From a virus, in IMG/VR virus record IMGVR_UViG_3300020182_000056, positions 1 to 47,876 of that record: 47,876 nucleotides of DNA; one strand, given 5' to 3'. Below the pieces are notes generated by a model, which ran no database searches, had not been told where the DNA came from, and saw only the letters and a program-made list of their open reading frames with translations. Shown one piece after another: positions 17,601-25,299 of the stretch (positions are counted from its first letter, which is position 1; each line of letters begins with the position of its first letter). Position numbers and translations under genes: made by a program.

Positions 17601-18813
17601 CACGTAGCGCATCAATTACAGCTTTAGGTATAACACTACCAATAGGTTCAAGAGCATCTGCTATAGCCTGTGCCCTATCAGCTTCAGTTAGAGAGGAAGC
17701 AGCAGACGTCGAGGCATTATTCTCAGATACAAGAGCAGCAGCTGCACTGGCGGTAGACTCAGTTGCTTTAGTTGTTGCAGTACTCGCAGCATTTGTTGCA
17801 ATACCTGCTTGGGTGGTAGAAGTTGCAGCACTCGCACTCGCACTAGTTGAGCTGTTGCCGGCATTAGTTTCAGACGTACTAGCATTTGAAGCACTTGTTG
17901 AAGCCTCTGATGCTTTAGTAGTAGCTGTTGATGCTGCTTCAGTTGCTGTAAACTCCGGGTCTTCCCAAACAGCACCATTGAAGAACCTGGTATGGTTCTC
18001 TGTACTGTTAAAGTACATAGCACCAACAATAAGTGCATTGCCATCATTATCCAGTGTAGGGTCTGATGTTTTGGTTCCTAGATACCTATCATCAAATGTG
18101 TCATACAAAGATTCTATGGTAGCCCTGTCACTAGCAGTAGCAGCTGCATCACTATTTGTGGATACCAGATCGCTTGCAGTAGAAGAAGCATCAGCAGCCG
18201 TAGAGATAACGTCAGCAGCTGTTTGTGCCTTATCTAAACCAGTTTGCACTAGATCAGCAGCAGTACCTGAAGCATCGTTAGACGTACTCATAGCATCAGC
18301 AGCAGTTGATATTACATCTGCATTTGTAGAAACCTTATCTGCAGCAGTAGCGATACTGTCTGATGATGTCTGAGCTGCATTAGTTGCAGAAGTAGAAGCA
18401 GAAGCTGCAGATGCCGAGGCAGAAGTAGAAGCATCATTTTTAGATGTCAAAGCTTCTGCAGCAGATATTAAGGCAGCAGCAGCAGCAGCGGAAGCAGTAT
18501 CTGCATCAGCAGTTATTGCAGCGGTATCAATAGGGAACCATAAATCTTGAGCTGCAGCATAGTATGTAATACCTTCAGAACCATCAGTACTATCGAAGTA
18601 GTAGTCTCCATTTTCAATATCGCTACCGTCTATTCTTGTCAAAGGTATTTCTGTAAATGCTCCAAGATACTTAAGACTAGCCTCAAGACCTTCAGACACA
18701 GAGACTACAGCTAATATATTATCAGCCACTGTTTTTACATTATCATACTTACTACCAATATCTCTATGGATGCCTATTGAAGCATCCTGAAGTGTTGATA
18801 TACGTCTAGTCAT
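14605..18813 (-). CDS. Large tail fibre / appendage protein
   Basis: A 1402-residue protein. Residues about 95-230 and 290-390 are Ala/Ser/Thr/Asp repeats with a seven-like spacing (TAADVISTAADASSTASDLV), typical of trimeric phage fibres. Between them is a linker with the common motif DNDGNALIVGAMYFNSTENH and TRFFNGAVW. The remaining 1000 residues are beta-rich, with a carbohydrate-binding-like segment (about 520-650) and a receptor-binding end. It should bind the host surface, like N4 appendage or sheath proteins. The ATG overlaps the upstream connector gene (TAATG). The distal part has no enzyme motif I can recognise. Confidence 0.85.
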   Translation of the reverse strand: MTRRISTLQDASIGIHRDIGSKYDNVKTVADNILAVVSVSEGLEASLKYLGAFTEIPLTRIDGSDIENGDYYFDSTDGSEGITYYAAAQDLWFPIDTAAITADADTASAAAAAALISAAEALTSKNDASTSASASAASASTSATNAAQTSSDSIATAADKVSTNADVISTAADAMSTSNDASGTAADLVQTGLDKAQTAADVISTAADASSTASDLVSTNSDAAATASDRATIESLYDTFDDRYLGTKTSDPTLDNDGNALIVGAMYFNSTENHTRFFNGAVWEDPEFTATEAASTATTKASEASTSASNASTSETNAGNSSTSASASAATSTTQAGIATNAASTATTKATESTASAAAALVSENNASTSAASSLTEADRAQAIADALEPIGSVIPKAVIDALREKRIRDSAGSGFVEWGKSQQYNAIASVNDGMWAAYSQANTLRMGRGHTGKAGSSRTDSPRVIANGVQHVVDRVGNTSESTYNNVIISFPPAPDGTKTYDSATGVVTQHASAAEAFEGQILNGDFRNGLDFWNTALVTLNPDATISMANNAYATSHTGLPETPFIAGNVYRVEVVSHGSCGFELSWTGSTSQQWYKSPVFGAGTSEFQKYVFTVNVPIGDPNDDGFGRLILRGQPSGDTVVSSVSVMPVTEQVITSRQDFVFLESFHEKIVGKDGSGSRRFHPLGNAQYGPSAWKGIALNQDYAQCYSAFGEWDTVTHGYSASWDAMNTLERELAVKDHENNIYSDDGDLIQVKYRIRVIEGLGDDWHAVEPRNLHVGSGIPSWLGYSSNAVKAVVQRASNISKTDWYSDAGNPNNRLFGGTARSEYDSGDLGTWQPTNGASDAHNGLCFAIPIALVQRRNQGAYHPSFNPNGSASTIIDGVAGYLDWNHSQVLGNFPINSTATAFTFGAGGSDRREGGSISNGQQGRPDGKFYDAIYASDVQDLRMSSRRVPLSELREQHKRKAIAGEIRGAESVPFTVIGTHNYSSSNNNNYINIDAASYKGRVLAVGDYITMLDQTTSIWETRKITSIIDGNQAQFLDQNGIDMVQGQHVVCAFKQTHKQANPTWTDIIGDPARIAATFPNGVEGQWIPKPTPDTNPNVLNRKLISHHETLQSNDNGASWNLQTPTIDNTNNTVTYSAGSLLVMLVQYETQANFTQDDVSGGGNMLALGNVWAGNDSAVNRGCLLQSSLIGKVGVNNTGQPRYTELPLRTYSRSPDGDTRLVASDGWFPTHDTIDIAGISSTVKTLDYLSEQDGVANLCFAYKEMVFDSATNGWASGGSLRIQPTIAFSHSVGDLILIDSDFRDSVAAGLVVQAFLPVSNTWSATALSAWILLEDGTLTTGEGSATGFKVWDGNGWGDNNQFEVVNNQSTMTDDNGNTAKVGTASFNTQYFIDESN

Positions 18814-19439
18814 TAGGCAAATCCTCTATCTGTTATACGACCGGGCATGTTCATAGTGTCGGCAGGAGTTGCCACACCAAGTTCTATTGCTTTATCACAA
18901 TTACGTTCAAACCGTTTCCAATGTGCGTTATTTTCTGACTGGGAGTCACTCTTAACTCCAAGGTGTCCACGAAACCCGATAAAGCTTAGTAAGGCATCTA
19001 CTAGTGTATCAGGAATGGCCAGTTCAGTTATGCCATCAGCTGCCTGTACTGAGGTTATTCTTTCAGGTTTGGCAATATAAATTAGAGACAAATAAGAACC
19101 TGTTTCAGGAGCAGGAACCTGTAGTTGGTTCCAGCTGGTAAAGAATACGCTTAGTGGATCACTGTCATCGTTTATAGGAACTACCACACTTTGATCAGAA
19201 GAACCCTCTTCTGCCTCTCCATATACAGTAACTGCATACATAAAGTCACTAGGCATAGTGTAAAATAGCTCATTAGTATATAAAGCTATAAGGTGCTCTT
19301 CAACTTTTATAGGAAATCTTTTATAAAGCTCAATCATTCCTAAGTTCATAAACGATACAATAGCATCTATATCATTTTTTGAAGAAACTCCAGATAACTC
19401 GCTATACTTAGCTAAAGTTATTACGTCTTGTATTATCAT
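18813..19439 (-). CDS. Head-to-tail connector protein, N4 gp67-region
   Basis: A 208-residue protein with a helical start (IQDVITLAKYSELSGV), a middle sheet domain (EEHLIALYTNELFYTMPSDF) and a C-terminal helical part (DTLVDALLSFIGFRGH). This is the style of podovirus tail-adaptor proteins that sit under the portal. ATG 19439 is preceded by AGGA; the TTG one codon upstream is less likely. Its position between terminase and fibre genes matches the gp66-gp67-gp68 order of N4. Moderately sure. Confidence 0.7.
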   Translation of the reverse strand: MIIQDVITLAKYSELSGVSSKNDIDAIVSFMNLGMIELYKRFPIKVEEHLIALYTNELFYTMPSDFMYAVTVYGEAEEGSSDQSVVVPINDDSDPLSVFFTSWNQLQVPAPETGSYLSLIYIAKPERITSVQAADGITELAIPDTLVDALLSFIGFRGHLGVKSDSQSENNAHWKRFERNCDKAIELGVATPADTMNMPGRITDRGFA

Positions 19440-19508
19440 CAATAAGTCCTGCTGCTACAGTAAAATGTTACCGTAACAGCTGTTAGTTAATAGTTTTATA
19501 ATCATACA

Positions 19509-21140
19509 CTAAAAAACATTACTATTCGACTCATCATCGAACTCAGACTCATCATCAATTATAGACTGCCACACAAGACCGTCATTATCTACAACAGTAG
19601 TTTTTAACTCCTCTGTGTAAGCAGGGGCAAATGTTTCCATTTCAGACAATTGGTTGAACAGATCAAGAGCATCATCATGCTTCAAGGCTTTAACACCACC
19701 GGCCAGTGTAAGCCTGCTCAACTCATGTAAGAGTTCATCTACTAGTATTTTAAACCTAGGGTAGCGTTCCAGTAGTTCTGGTTTAGGTAACCATATCTTA
19801 CCCTGCTTAAACTTAGGTTGAACACCTGTAGTAAATCTGTGAACCTTATCTGTTAATGGTCTTATACCAGGGTCTTTACTTCCAGGTTTCTTGGCAAACG
19901 TAAAATACTTGTTACGTGACACCATCCTTTCTTCCATGATGGAGAAATACCCACCTTGTTGGCCAGAACTCTCAATACCAACACTTATAGGGTCCCATTT
20001 TTTAGCATACCTAAACAAGTCCTCAATATTTTCATCCATGGTTTGACGAACACACTGGCCGTCAACAAGGAACCAATCGTTACTGCTGGAAATAGCAATA
20101 ACCCCAATAGTTGAGAAATCGGCAGACTTCTTAGTACTGGTGGCAAAATCGGTAGCTATATAGTAATTATACTGATGTTTCTGCTTAATAAACGTGGAGG
20201 GGTCAAACCACCTTATATCACTTTCCTCATCAACAAGTAATGTCGCCAAATCGGTAACCTGTAACAAGTACTCTTGATAAAATAGTTGCGTTGTACCCGC
20301 TTCCTTAAACATATTATACATTTTAGAAGCATACTCATAACTAAACCTATCAGGCCATATACTTCTAAACTCTGATTTGGGTACAGGGAACCTATCACAT
20401 AAAGGGAACCTGACAACCTCAAAGCTTCCACTATTTTTAAGTTTGTGTAGTAAGTCATCCTCACTTATCGGAGTACCGATATAAATAATCTTATGTTTAG
20501 GTGCCAAAGCGGGCATAGCAGAAGCAAACCAGTTAGTTTCAATAGTTTTACGTATAGTTTCTGAGGTAGCCGAGTCATTGTGTAAAATATCATCTGCTAG
20601 TAGTACGTCTGGACGGTGACCAGATGGTGAACGAGCACCACGCCAGTTTACATTCATACCTTTACCGGCTATAAACAATTCTCTACCGTCAGCGTTAACC
20701 AATTCCATCTCTTTATCAGTTACACGCTTAACAGTTAATATTTGGCCAAGGAACTTAGAGTTGGATACTTTACTTGCAACGTTTTTAAAGAACTGTTTAA
20801 CGTTACCTTCAGCACTAGCACCAAGGAATATAATAAAGTTACATTCACCGAAACCTGGCCATTCGCCCATAGCAGCTGCATAAATTACAGCATACTCAGC
20901 AACCGTAGATTTACCAATACCACGACAACACTCTATAAGAGCATTCCACGCGTTTTCATCACCGCTGAATAATAAGTCGGCCATCTTATAGTGAAGCTCA
21001 GGAGAGCTAAATTCTTCTATACCTGCAGCTCTTATAAAAGCAATAAACTTAAGAGCTTCTTCACTTGGTATGTACTTTTCTGGAATATCGGCACCACTTA
21101 GAGCAGCATCTACACCTTCACTAATTTTAGATTGTTGCAT
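19509..21140 (-). CDS. Terminase large subunit, N4 gp68-like
   Basis: A DNA-packaging ATPase and nuclease of 543 residues. The Walker A variant CRGIGKST lies at about 72-79, Walker B at VLLADDILHND (about 182-192), and the RNase H-like nuclease at the C-terminal half with YIATDFATS followed by KKSADFSTIGVIAI (first acidic residue about 316), a middle ESSGQQGG segment and the final KHDDALDLF. I choose ATG 21140, which follows GGAG and lies in the end of the upstream gene; a TTG at 21167 extends it by nine codons. It cuts concatemers and drives DNA into the prohead through the portal. Confidence 0.92.
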   Translation of the reverse strand: MQQSKISEGVDAALSGADIPEKYIPSEEALKFIAFIRAAGIEEFSSPELHYKMADLLFSGDENAWNALIECCRGIGKSTVAEYAVIYAAAMGEWPGFGECNFIIFLGASAEGNVKQFFKNVASKVSNSKFLGQILTVKRVTDKEMELVNADGRELFIAGKGMNVNWRGARSPSGHRPDVLLADDILHNDSATSETIRKTIETNWFASAMPALAPKHKIIYIGTPISEDDLLHKLKNSGSFEVVRFPLCDRFPVPKSEFRSIWPDRFSYEYASKMYNMFKEAGTTQLFYQEYLLQVTDLATLLVDEESDIRWFDPSTFIKQKHQYNYYIATDFATSTKKSADFSTIGVIAISSSNDWFLVDGQCVRQTMDENIEDLFRYAKKWDPISVGIESSGQQGGYFSIMEERMVSRNKYFTFAKKPGSKDPGIRPLTDKVHRFTTGVQPKFKQGKIWLPKPELLERYPRFKILVDELLHELSRLTLAGGVKALKHDDALDLFNQLSEMETFAPAYTEELKTTVVDNDGLVWQSIIDDESEFDDESNSNVF

Positions 21141-21855
21141 CAGTAAACTCTCCTTCAACAACTTCACCGGTATTGGCTTTCATGTTACCGATAGTTTCTA
21201 AACTAACTGCTCCACTAGATAGTAACTCTTTCTGTCTTGAAGCCATCATAGCAAGTTGGTCATTAAGGTCTTTAACAGCACTATCTTCTTTAAGGCCGAT
21301 ATCAAGTTCAATCTTAACGTTCTCAGGACCGGCAGTAGCCGCTAACAATTCTTTAGAGGCGTTAACAACATCTTTATCTAGTTGGCCATTCTCTATTACA
21401 TCTACAAGGGCAGCTAAAGCTTTATAGCGTGCACCAGCAAAAATCATATCCAATGGAACTTGGCTAACGGTAAGAATGTCTACTACTAGTTTGGTTCTTC
21501 GATATCGGGACGCAGCACTTGTAAGTTCGGCGTATTTCTTACTGTTTGTAGGCAAGCTCATCCTATCTTGTACAAAAGGTCGATGAACAAAAACTTTTTT
21601 GTATGCTTCAGTATAGTTAGACTCATTGGTCATCATATAGGCACAGAACCTAACAGCATTAAGGTATTCAGGGACTGACGATCGTGAACCTTTTAAGACA
21701 CTTTCATAAATTGATGCGGATTGTAATAAGGATTCACCCTGAAATTCTGGGTCGGTAAGTGATTCGTTTATGATATCTACTGCTTCTTGTGTAATAAAAT
21801 TACTCTTAAGAGGCATAACTTTCTTAACTTCTTCTATGGTAACCAAGGAACTCAT
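21127..21855 (-). CDS. N4 gp69-like terminase partner (possible small subunit)
   Basis: A 242-residue, mostly helical protein encoded directly before the terminase and overlapping it, as gp69 is next to gp68 in N4. An N-terminal region with EEVKKVMPLKSNFITQEAVD is followed by a helical DNA-binding-like core (SKKYAELTSAASRYRRTKLVVDI, about 105-128) and an acidic C-terminus (GEVVEGEFTDATI). The function as terminase small subunit is inferred from position and size. ATG 21855 is seven bases after GGAG; ATG 21861 is also in frame. Confidence 0.7.
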   Translation of the reverse strand: MSSLVTIEEVKKVMPLKSNFITQEAVDIINESLTDPEFQGESLLQSASIYESVLKGSRSSVPEYLNAVRFCAYMMTNESNYTEAYKKVFVHRPFVQDRMSLPTNSKKYAELTSAASRYRRTKLVVDILTVSQVPLDMIFAGARYKALAALVDVIENGQLDKDVVNASKELLAATAGPENVKIELDIGLKEDSAVKDLNDQLAMMASRQKELLSSGAVSLETIGNMKANTGEVVEGEFTDATI

Positions 21856-21942
21856 GGACATTCTCCGTTGACTGTAGGTTGGTGTACTTATTTCTGGAGT
21901 CTATCAAAAATAGGTACTTGTTACAACCAGCTGCCAACGGAT

Positions 21943-21955
21943 GCATAACTACGGG
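21943..21955. repeat. 13-bp repeat, copy 1 of 2
   Basis: GCATAACTACGGG occurs here and at 23211-23223, with a shared T before it. Both copies lie one or two bases after a stop codon of a minus-strand frame (21958-21960 and 23225-23227). Function unknown; possibly a processing, promoter or recombination site. Confidence 0.5.
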
Positions 21956-22065
21956 TATTAGAGCAGATTAGCGCTCGCGGCAAAGAATACCCCTGCACTT
22001 TTAGTCTCTTCTTCTTCTTTTTTAGCTTTTTCTTTTGCAGGTCTTCTCGGTTTTCTTTTAGCTCT

Positions 22066-22452
22066 TTACCAGCTTTTTTTCCTTGTCTTTCTCTCTTTCT
22101 TAACTGGCACTACATTTTCATCATAAACCTTTACTACGTCTTCAAACGGCACATCAAAGAACTCAGTACTGCCTCCAAACTTCTTCTCAGGTGTGTAACT
22201 GTATTCAGAATAGTAATTGTGGAAATCTTTTTCTACTTGGTAGGGATCTTCAGTAGTTTTAAACCTTAGAGGCTTACAACGAGGGAATATTCGGTATTGC
22301 ATAAATATACCGGTAAGAATTTCAGCTACTCGGTCTTGAATGCGCCTATGCGTAACCCCTATCTTGACCAGTTGTTTGTCTTCAAGCTCTACCAGGATAG
22401 CATAAACTATTCCTGGACCGCTTCTGTCACCATCTCCTCTTTTACGCCTCAT
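22066..22452 (-). CDS. GIY-YIG-like nuclease-fold protein (T5orf172/MUG113 type)
   Basis: A 128-residue protein with the outline of T5orf172/MUG113 domains, a branch of the GIY-YIG fold: GIVYAILVELEDKQLVKIG (about 13-31), then RRIQDRVAEIL and YRIFPRCKPLRF, a later Glu in YQVEKDFHNYYSEY. Such genes often lie next to phage terminases; their role is unclear. The C-terminus is Lys/Arg-rich. After the TAA at 22066-22068 the same frame stays open for 35 more codons to 21958, ending KSAGVFFAASANLL, so the gene may have been shortened by a recent stop. Confidence 0.6.
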   Translation of the reverse strand: MRRKRGDGDRSGPGIVYAILVELEDKQLVKIGVTHRRIQDRVAEILTGIFMQYRIFPRCKPLRFKTTEDPYQVEKDFHNYYSEYSYTPEKKFGGSTEFFDVPFEDVVKVYDENVVPVKKERKTRKKSW

Positions 22453-22585
22453 GGAAGTCTAGCTCCTTTTCACGGATATGCTCACGAGTATAATCATAAT
22501 CAGGTTCATACAGCTCTTCTAACATATCAACTATATCTGATTCTTGGGCTGTAGGAGGTTTAGCGATTGTATTTTTAGTAGTCAT
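22442..22585 (-). CDS. Small acidic protein
   Basis: A 47-residue protein starting at ATG 22585 (MTTKNTIAKPPTAQES), rich in Glu, Asp and Tyr (MLEELYEPDYDYTREHIRE). The frame is open further upstream but that part contains no good start. It overlaps the nuclease-like gene by 11 bases, so the two are likely coupled. Function unknown. Confidence 0.5.
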   Translation of the reverse strand: MTTKNTIAKPPTAQESDIVDMLEELYEPDYDYTREHIREKELDFHEA

Positions 22586-22641
22586 ATTGTGGTGTAAGTA
22601 AGTTATTAATGAGATCACAGTACACCACAATTGACATGGCA

Positions 22642-22791
22642 TCAACTTTTAGACAGTTTTCCGTCATACAGCTCTTTGTAGTTGGTGTAATCTTCCATGT
22701 GCAAACCAGCTAACACTTCTTTACCGCTATCAACAGCTTCTTGCCATAATTTGTGTGCATTATCCATCTTACTTTTATAGTACTCTAACAT
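22642..22791 (-). CDS. Small helical protein (49 residues)
   Basis: The ATG at 22791 directly follows the stop of the YopX-like gene (TAAATG). The product begins MLEYYKSKMDNAHKLWQEA and is helical and charged. Tight coupling to the gene upstream supports it as real. No family recognised. Confidence 0.55.
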   Translation of the reverse strand: MLEYYKSKMDNAHKLWQEAVDSGKEVLAGLHMEDYTNYKELYDGKLSKS

Positions 22792-23175
22792 TTAATCTTC
22801 ACTTATCATTAATTCTGGGTGGGTGTGCATATTACCAATAACTTTCCTATCAATAAACATTAATGGACTGTTTATAGTAAATTCTTGTGTATTCTTGATA
22901 GGTGTAAGACCAATATTTTTTACAGTAAAAGAATACCCATTAAAGCAAACAAGCCAGTTAAGAAGTACCTTGTCTACTTGATTCTGTAAAATATCGCCAA
23001 CATAAATATCTTTATTGTCACTATCAACAATACCTATATACTGGTAAAACGAGAGGTCTTCATCAAACATATTACTACTGATACGGGAGTTATCTTCCAG
23101 CACTAAGTCCTTTAAAGTAACAAAACTAAAATCTCCGGTAACTGTACTGTAAACTTTAAATTTTGGTTGTAGCAT
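22792..23175 (-). CDS. YopX-like protein
   Basis: A 127-residue protein with the YopX pattern: an N-terminal PKFKVYSTVTG, the central FYQYIGIVDSDNKDIYVGDI (about 64-83) equivalent to the family's QYTGLKDKNGKEIYEGDI, and the end VIGNMHTHPELM. YopX proteins are common in phages and prophages; the function is unknown. ATG 23175 has AAGGA upstream; the frame is open for 25 more codons but without a better start. Confidence 0.75.
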   Translation of the reverse strand: MLQPKFKVYSTVTGDFSFVTLKDLVLEDNSRISSNMFDEDLSFYQYIGIVDSDNKDIYVGDILQNQVDKVLLNWLVCFNGYSFTVKNIGLTPIKNTQEFTINSPLMFIDRKVIGNMHTHPELMISED

Positions 23176-23210
23176 TACGTATTCCTTATTAACTATTTTG
23201 ATTAACCGCT

Positions 23211-23223
23211 GCATAACTACGGG
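23211..23223. repeat. 13-bp repeat, copy 2 of 2
   Basis: Second copy of GCATAACTACGGG, immediately after the stop codon of the gene at 23225-23503 on the minus strand. See the copy at 21943-21955. Confidence 0.5.
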
Positions 23224-23224
23224 C

Positions 23225-23503
23225 CTACTGAAACTTAGCCTTGTTAACATTGGCTTTGCCTATATGGGTCACTGTAAGAATGTTCCTACTCTTCTCAGTA
23301 TAAATATACCCAAGCTTTTCCAGAAGTAGTCTCACCCTTTTAACTTTTGATGGTAGCCAGCCTAAAGCCCTACCAGATTTTACATCCGTATACTCATACT
23401 CTGGAGTATTGCCTTTAGATACATAGAAGTCATAAAGTATAAACCCGGTATCACCGGCCTCTTTCAAAACCTCAAGTTTCTGACTAGACGTTAAGTAAGC
23501 CAT
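23225..23503 (-). CDS. Small winged-helix-like protein
   Basis: A 92-residue protein, ATG 23503 preceded by AGGAG. SSQKLEVLKEAGDTGFILYD, then WLPSKVKRVRLLLEKLGYIY and RNILTVTHIGK give a helix-helix-wing pattern like MarR or other winged-helix DNA-binding folds, but no named family is certain. As the first gene at the edge of the divergent region it could regulate either neighbouring promoter. Confidence 0.55.
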   Translation of the reverse strand: MAYLTSSQKLEVLKEAGDTGFILYDFYVSKGNTPEYEYTDVKSGRALGWLPSKVKRVRLLLEKLGYIYTEKSRNILTVTHIGKANVNKAKFQ

Positions 23504-23981
23504 AATAGTCTTTCTCCTGCTTGCTTTTATGTTTGTTGTAATGAAGTGCATGTTCAGTGTCCTTAAATTTTACAGCACATATATGCACTGCAACTGAGAC
23601 AATATACCACATATATGTGCCACAGGCTATATGTAGCAGCACACATCTGTACCGTACAAAACTGAGCTGTAGCCCTTACTGTATGCGGATTGTAGTAATT
23701 TTGCTGACTACACACATACCTATGAGTCTCTTAAGGTTCTATTACAGTAGGAGTAGTCTGAGCCTCGTATGTAGGAAATTTTTCAAATTTTTCAGGAAGT
23801 CCCAACTAAAATAACCGTAGATGTGGTGGAGTTATTGAGAATGGTTATCATCGGACTCATGTGGGAGGTAGATATATTTATTATTGGGCGAAACTCACGC
23901 AGAGAATAATAATATTTATTATGGGAGTAGTTACCCACTCTCAGTTCTAAAACGAAGTGACTACCCCCCGATACTAAAGAC

Positions 23982-24023
23982 TAGTGATTAAAAATTAGTG
24001 ACCAGTAACTAGTGACCACTATT
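23982..24023 (+). repeat. Three 14-bp iterons (TAGTGA)
   Basis: TAGTGA begins at 23982, 23996 and 24010, exactly 14 bases apart; the last two share TAGTGACCA and differ more after it. Spacing of about 1.3 helical turns and position 15 bases ahead of the early promoter-like element suggest a protein-binding array (operator or replication iterons). Confidence 0.6.
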
Positions 24024-24038
24024 GTCGGTCTAACTTAG

Positions 24039-24055
24039 GGGAGCGCTTGTATAAT
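24039..24055 (+). promoter_or_regulatory. Early promoter element: GGGAGCGCTT box plus TATAAT
   Basis: GGGAGCGCTT (24039-24048) is followed at once by TATAAT (24050-24055), about 50 bases before the first early gene. No good -35 at normal distance, so the box or the iterons may recruit an activator or another polymerase. The same 10-base box recurs at 25410-25419. Confidence 0.5.
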
Positions 24056-24105
24056 GGTAGGAGGTGGTGAGTGATATTAACCAAACAACAATCAAGGAGC
24101 CTATC

Positions 24106-24429
24106 ATGGCCGAAGTAATCTTAGTAGTAGCAGTAAACAAAGCAGGTGTTAAATCAGAGCCTATGAAAATGTATAAGACTGCAGACCTTAAACTGCCTAA
24201 ACAGTTTGTGTTAAAGGTGTTGCCTGCTGGTACAAAAGAAGATGGTTTTGAGCAGACTAAGCTTAGCAACTTTAAGCTTAAATTAGTTGGTACTCACGGT
24301 GCTGATTATCTTGATGAAAAGCTTACTGGTTTCCGTCGTAAGCAAGATGATGATGTGTTTGTAGTGTGTGAGCAGTACAGTGAACATGTAGCATCACTTA
24401 AAGATTTAAAGGATTCTGAAGAATTCTAG
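24106..24429 (+). CDS. First early protein, unknown function
   Basis: A 107-residue protein starting at ATG 24106, seven bases after AGGAG. It has an extended N-terminal sheet (MAEVILVVAVNKAGVKSEP) and a charged, mixed C-terminal half. No motif recognised. Being first behind the early promoter, it is probably among the first phage proteins made and may act on the host. Confidence 0.65.
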   Translation: MAEVILVVAVNKAGVKSEPMKMYKTADLKLPKQFVLKVLPAGTKEDGFEQTKLSNFKLKLVGTHGADYLDEKLTGFRRKQDDDVFVVCEQYSEHVASLKDLKDSEEF

Positions 24430-24446
24430 TAAATGATGGTCAGCTT

Positions 24447-24469
24447 AATAGGTAGTGCAAGTACCTATT
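24447..24469 (+). promoter_or_regulatory. Hairpin with GTGCAAG loop, copy 1
   Basis: AATAGGTA (24447-24454) pairs perfectly with TACCTATT (24462-24469) around the seven-base loop GTGCAAG. The same loop sits on different stems at 26057-26075 and 42469-42489. Lies between two early genes; no U-run follows, so it is probably not a terminator but a conserved RNA or DNA recognition hairpin. Confidence 0.6.
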
Positions 24470-24527
24470 GTGATGATCATCAATGTAAACAACTTAATTA
24501 ATTAACTCAATAAGAGAGGGTAAACCC

Positions 24528-24848
24528 ATGGCTAAAGCAGCAGAAGCAAAAGAAATTTCTCCATCAGAACAAGCAATGTTAGATATGATGAGAGGTGGTG
24601 ATAAAAAGAAATCAGGCTTAGGTGGTATGTGGAGTAATGTAACAGAATCAGTTGGTGAAACTTTTGGTGGTGTTACAGTTTTAGCAAGAGCAGGTAGAAT
24701 ATTGGCAGAACAAGCCGAGTCACATGCACTAATTGGCAAAGCAGAATCAAATAAAGAGTTGTTAGAGACTTATGGTTTTGGTGAGCTAACTGGTTTGGAA
24801 GCAGTGGCAATGGCTGCACAGCTTAAGAAAATGTTACGTAACGCTTAA
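24528..24848 (+). CDS. Early helical protein of unknown function
   Basis: A 106-residue protein. ATG 24528 follows GAGAGGG. It is rich in Ala, Glu, Lys and Gly; a helical start (AKAAEAKEISPSEQAMLDMMRGG), a Gly-rich middle (GLGGMWSNVTESVGETFGG) and a helical C-terminus (ELTGLEAVAMAAQLKKMLR). No family recognised. Part of the first early transcript that ends at 25271-25299. Confidence 0.6.
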   Translation: MAKAAEAKEISPSEQAMLDMMRGGDKKKSGLGGMWSNVTESVGETFGGVTVLARAGRILAEQAESHALIGKAESNKELLETYGFGELTGLEAVAMAAQLKKMLRNA

Positions 24849-24890
24849 TAAATACTGTCCGAAATGACGTTAAACTATTTGGAGAATACA

Positions 24891-25061
24891 ATGCTTAAAT
24901 TAAAATTATCACTACTATCAGCCATATCTACCTTACTAAAGGCTATCAGTATACGTATTGAAGGACATTCTGTAAAAGTAGAGAAAGCAGCTGCTGACTT
25001 AATGATTAAAAAATCTGCTGAACTATTAGAAAAGCTACATAAAGCTGAAGTTAAGCTGTAA
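24891..25061 (+). CDS. Small early protein, amphipathic helices
   Basis: A 56-residue protein starting at ATG 24891 after TTGGAG. Two helices are likely: an amphipathic one at 2-20 (LKLKLSLLSAISTLLKA) and a charged one at 30-55. It could associate with the membrane. No family recognised. Confidence 0.55.
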   Translation: MLKLKLSLLSAISTLLKAISIRIEGHSVKVEKAAADLMIKKSAELLEKLHKAEVKL

Positions 25062-25072
25062 AGGAGAATACT

Positions 25073-25246
25073 ATGAATATTGAAGATTATATCGAAAAAC
25101 CTCAAACAATGGTTAAGTATGATGATAAAAATGCTAACCACAGAGAGTACATGCACCAAGCACTTGAAGCATATAACTATGATGCTGCTGAGTGTGTTGA
25201 ATGGTTTGCAAGTATGGGAATTATCGTAAACCCTTCACAGTGCTAA
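25073..25246 (+). CDS. Small early acidic protein (57 residues)
   Basis: ATG 25073 is preceded by AAGGAG. The product begins MNIEDYIEKPQTMVKYDDKN and is Tyr/Glu/Asp-rich, mostly helical. Last gene of the first early transcript; a UUCG-loop terminator follows 25 bases later. Function unknown. Confidence 0.6.
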   Translation: MNIEDYIEKPQTMVKYDDKNANHREYMHQALEAYNYDAAECVEWFASMGIIVNPSQC

Positions 25247-25270
25247 TTTAACAGTAATACAATTAATCAA

Positions 25271-25299
25271 GAGTGGCTTCGGCTGCTCTTTTTTTTTCT
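25271..25299 (+). terminator. Rho-independent terminator of the first early transcript
   Basis: GAGTGGC and GCTGCTC form a seven-pair stem (two G-U pairs) with a TTCG tetraloop, followed by nine Ts. Classical intrinsic terminator. Confidence 0.85.

Larger units (their letters stand above)
23504..24105. other. Gene-free divergent region, probable junction of genome ends
   Basis: No gene in 600 bases. It separates the leftward terminase-side genes from the rightward early genes. Visible are a perfect CACATATATGTG palindrome (23612-23623) and a related CACATATATG (near 23576), an AT-only hairpin with a three-base loop (ATAATAA-TAT-TTATTAT, about 23905-23922), a GGGAGTAGT/ACTACCCCC imperfect inverted repeat (23930-23968) and three 14-bp iterons. 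In N4-like genomes these two gene groups lie at opposite ends, so a terminal repeat probably maps here. Confidence 0.45.

Noticed and set aside
17813-18373. Long Ala/Val/Ser-rich plus-strand frame of 186 codons
   Set aside because: Antisense shadow of the Ala/Ser/Thr repeats of the tail fibre gene.
18100-18540. Repeat array in the fibre gene that could look like CRISPR
   Set aside because: Repeats are short, imperfect, in frame and coding for helical fibre repeats; there are no uniform spacers.
22445-22645. Longer version of the small acidic gene, starting at 22645
   Set aside because: The extra 20 codons (MMPCQLWCTVISLITY) lack a ribosome site and run over the intergenic spacer to the next gene; ATG 22585 is more natural.
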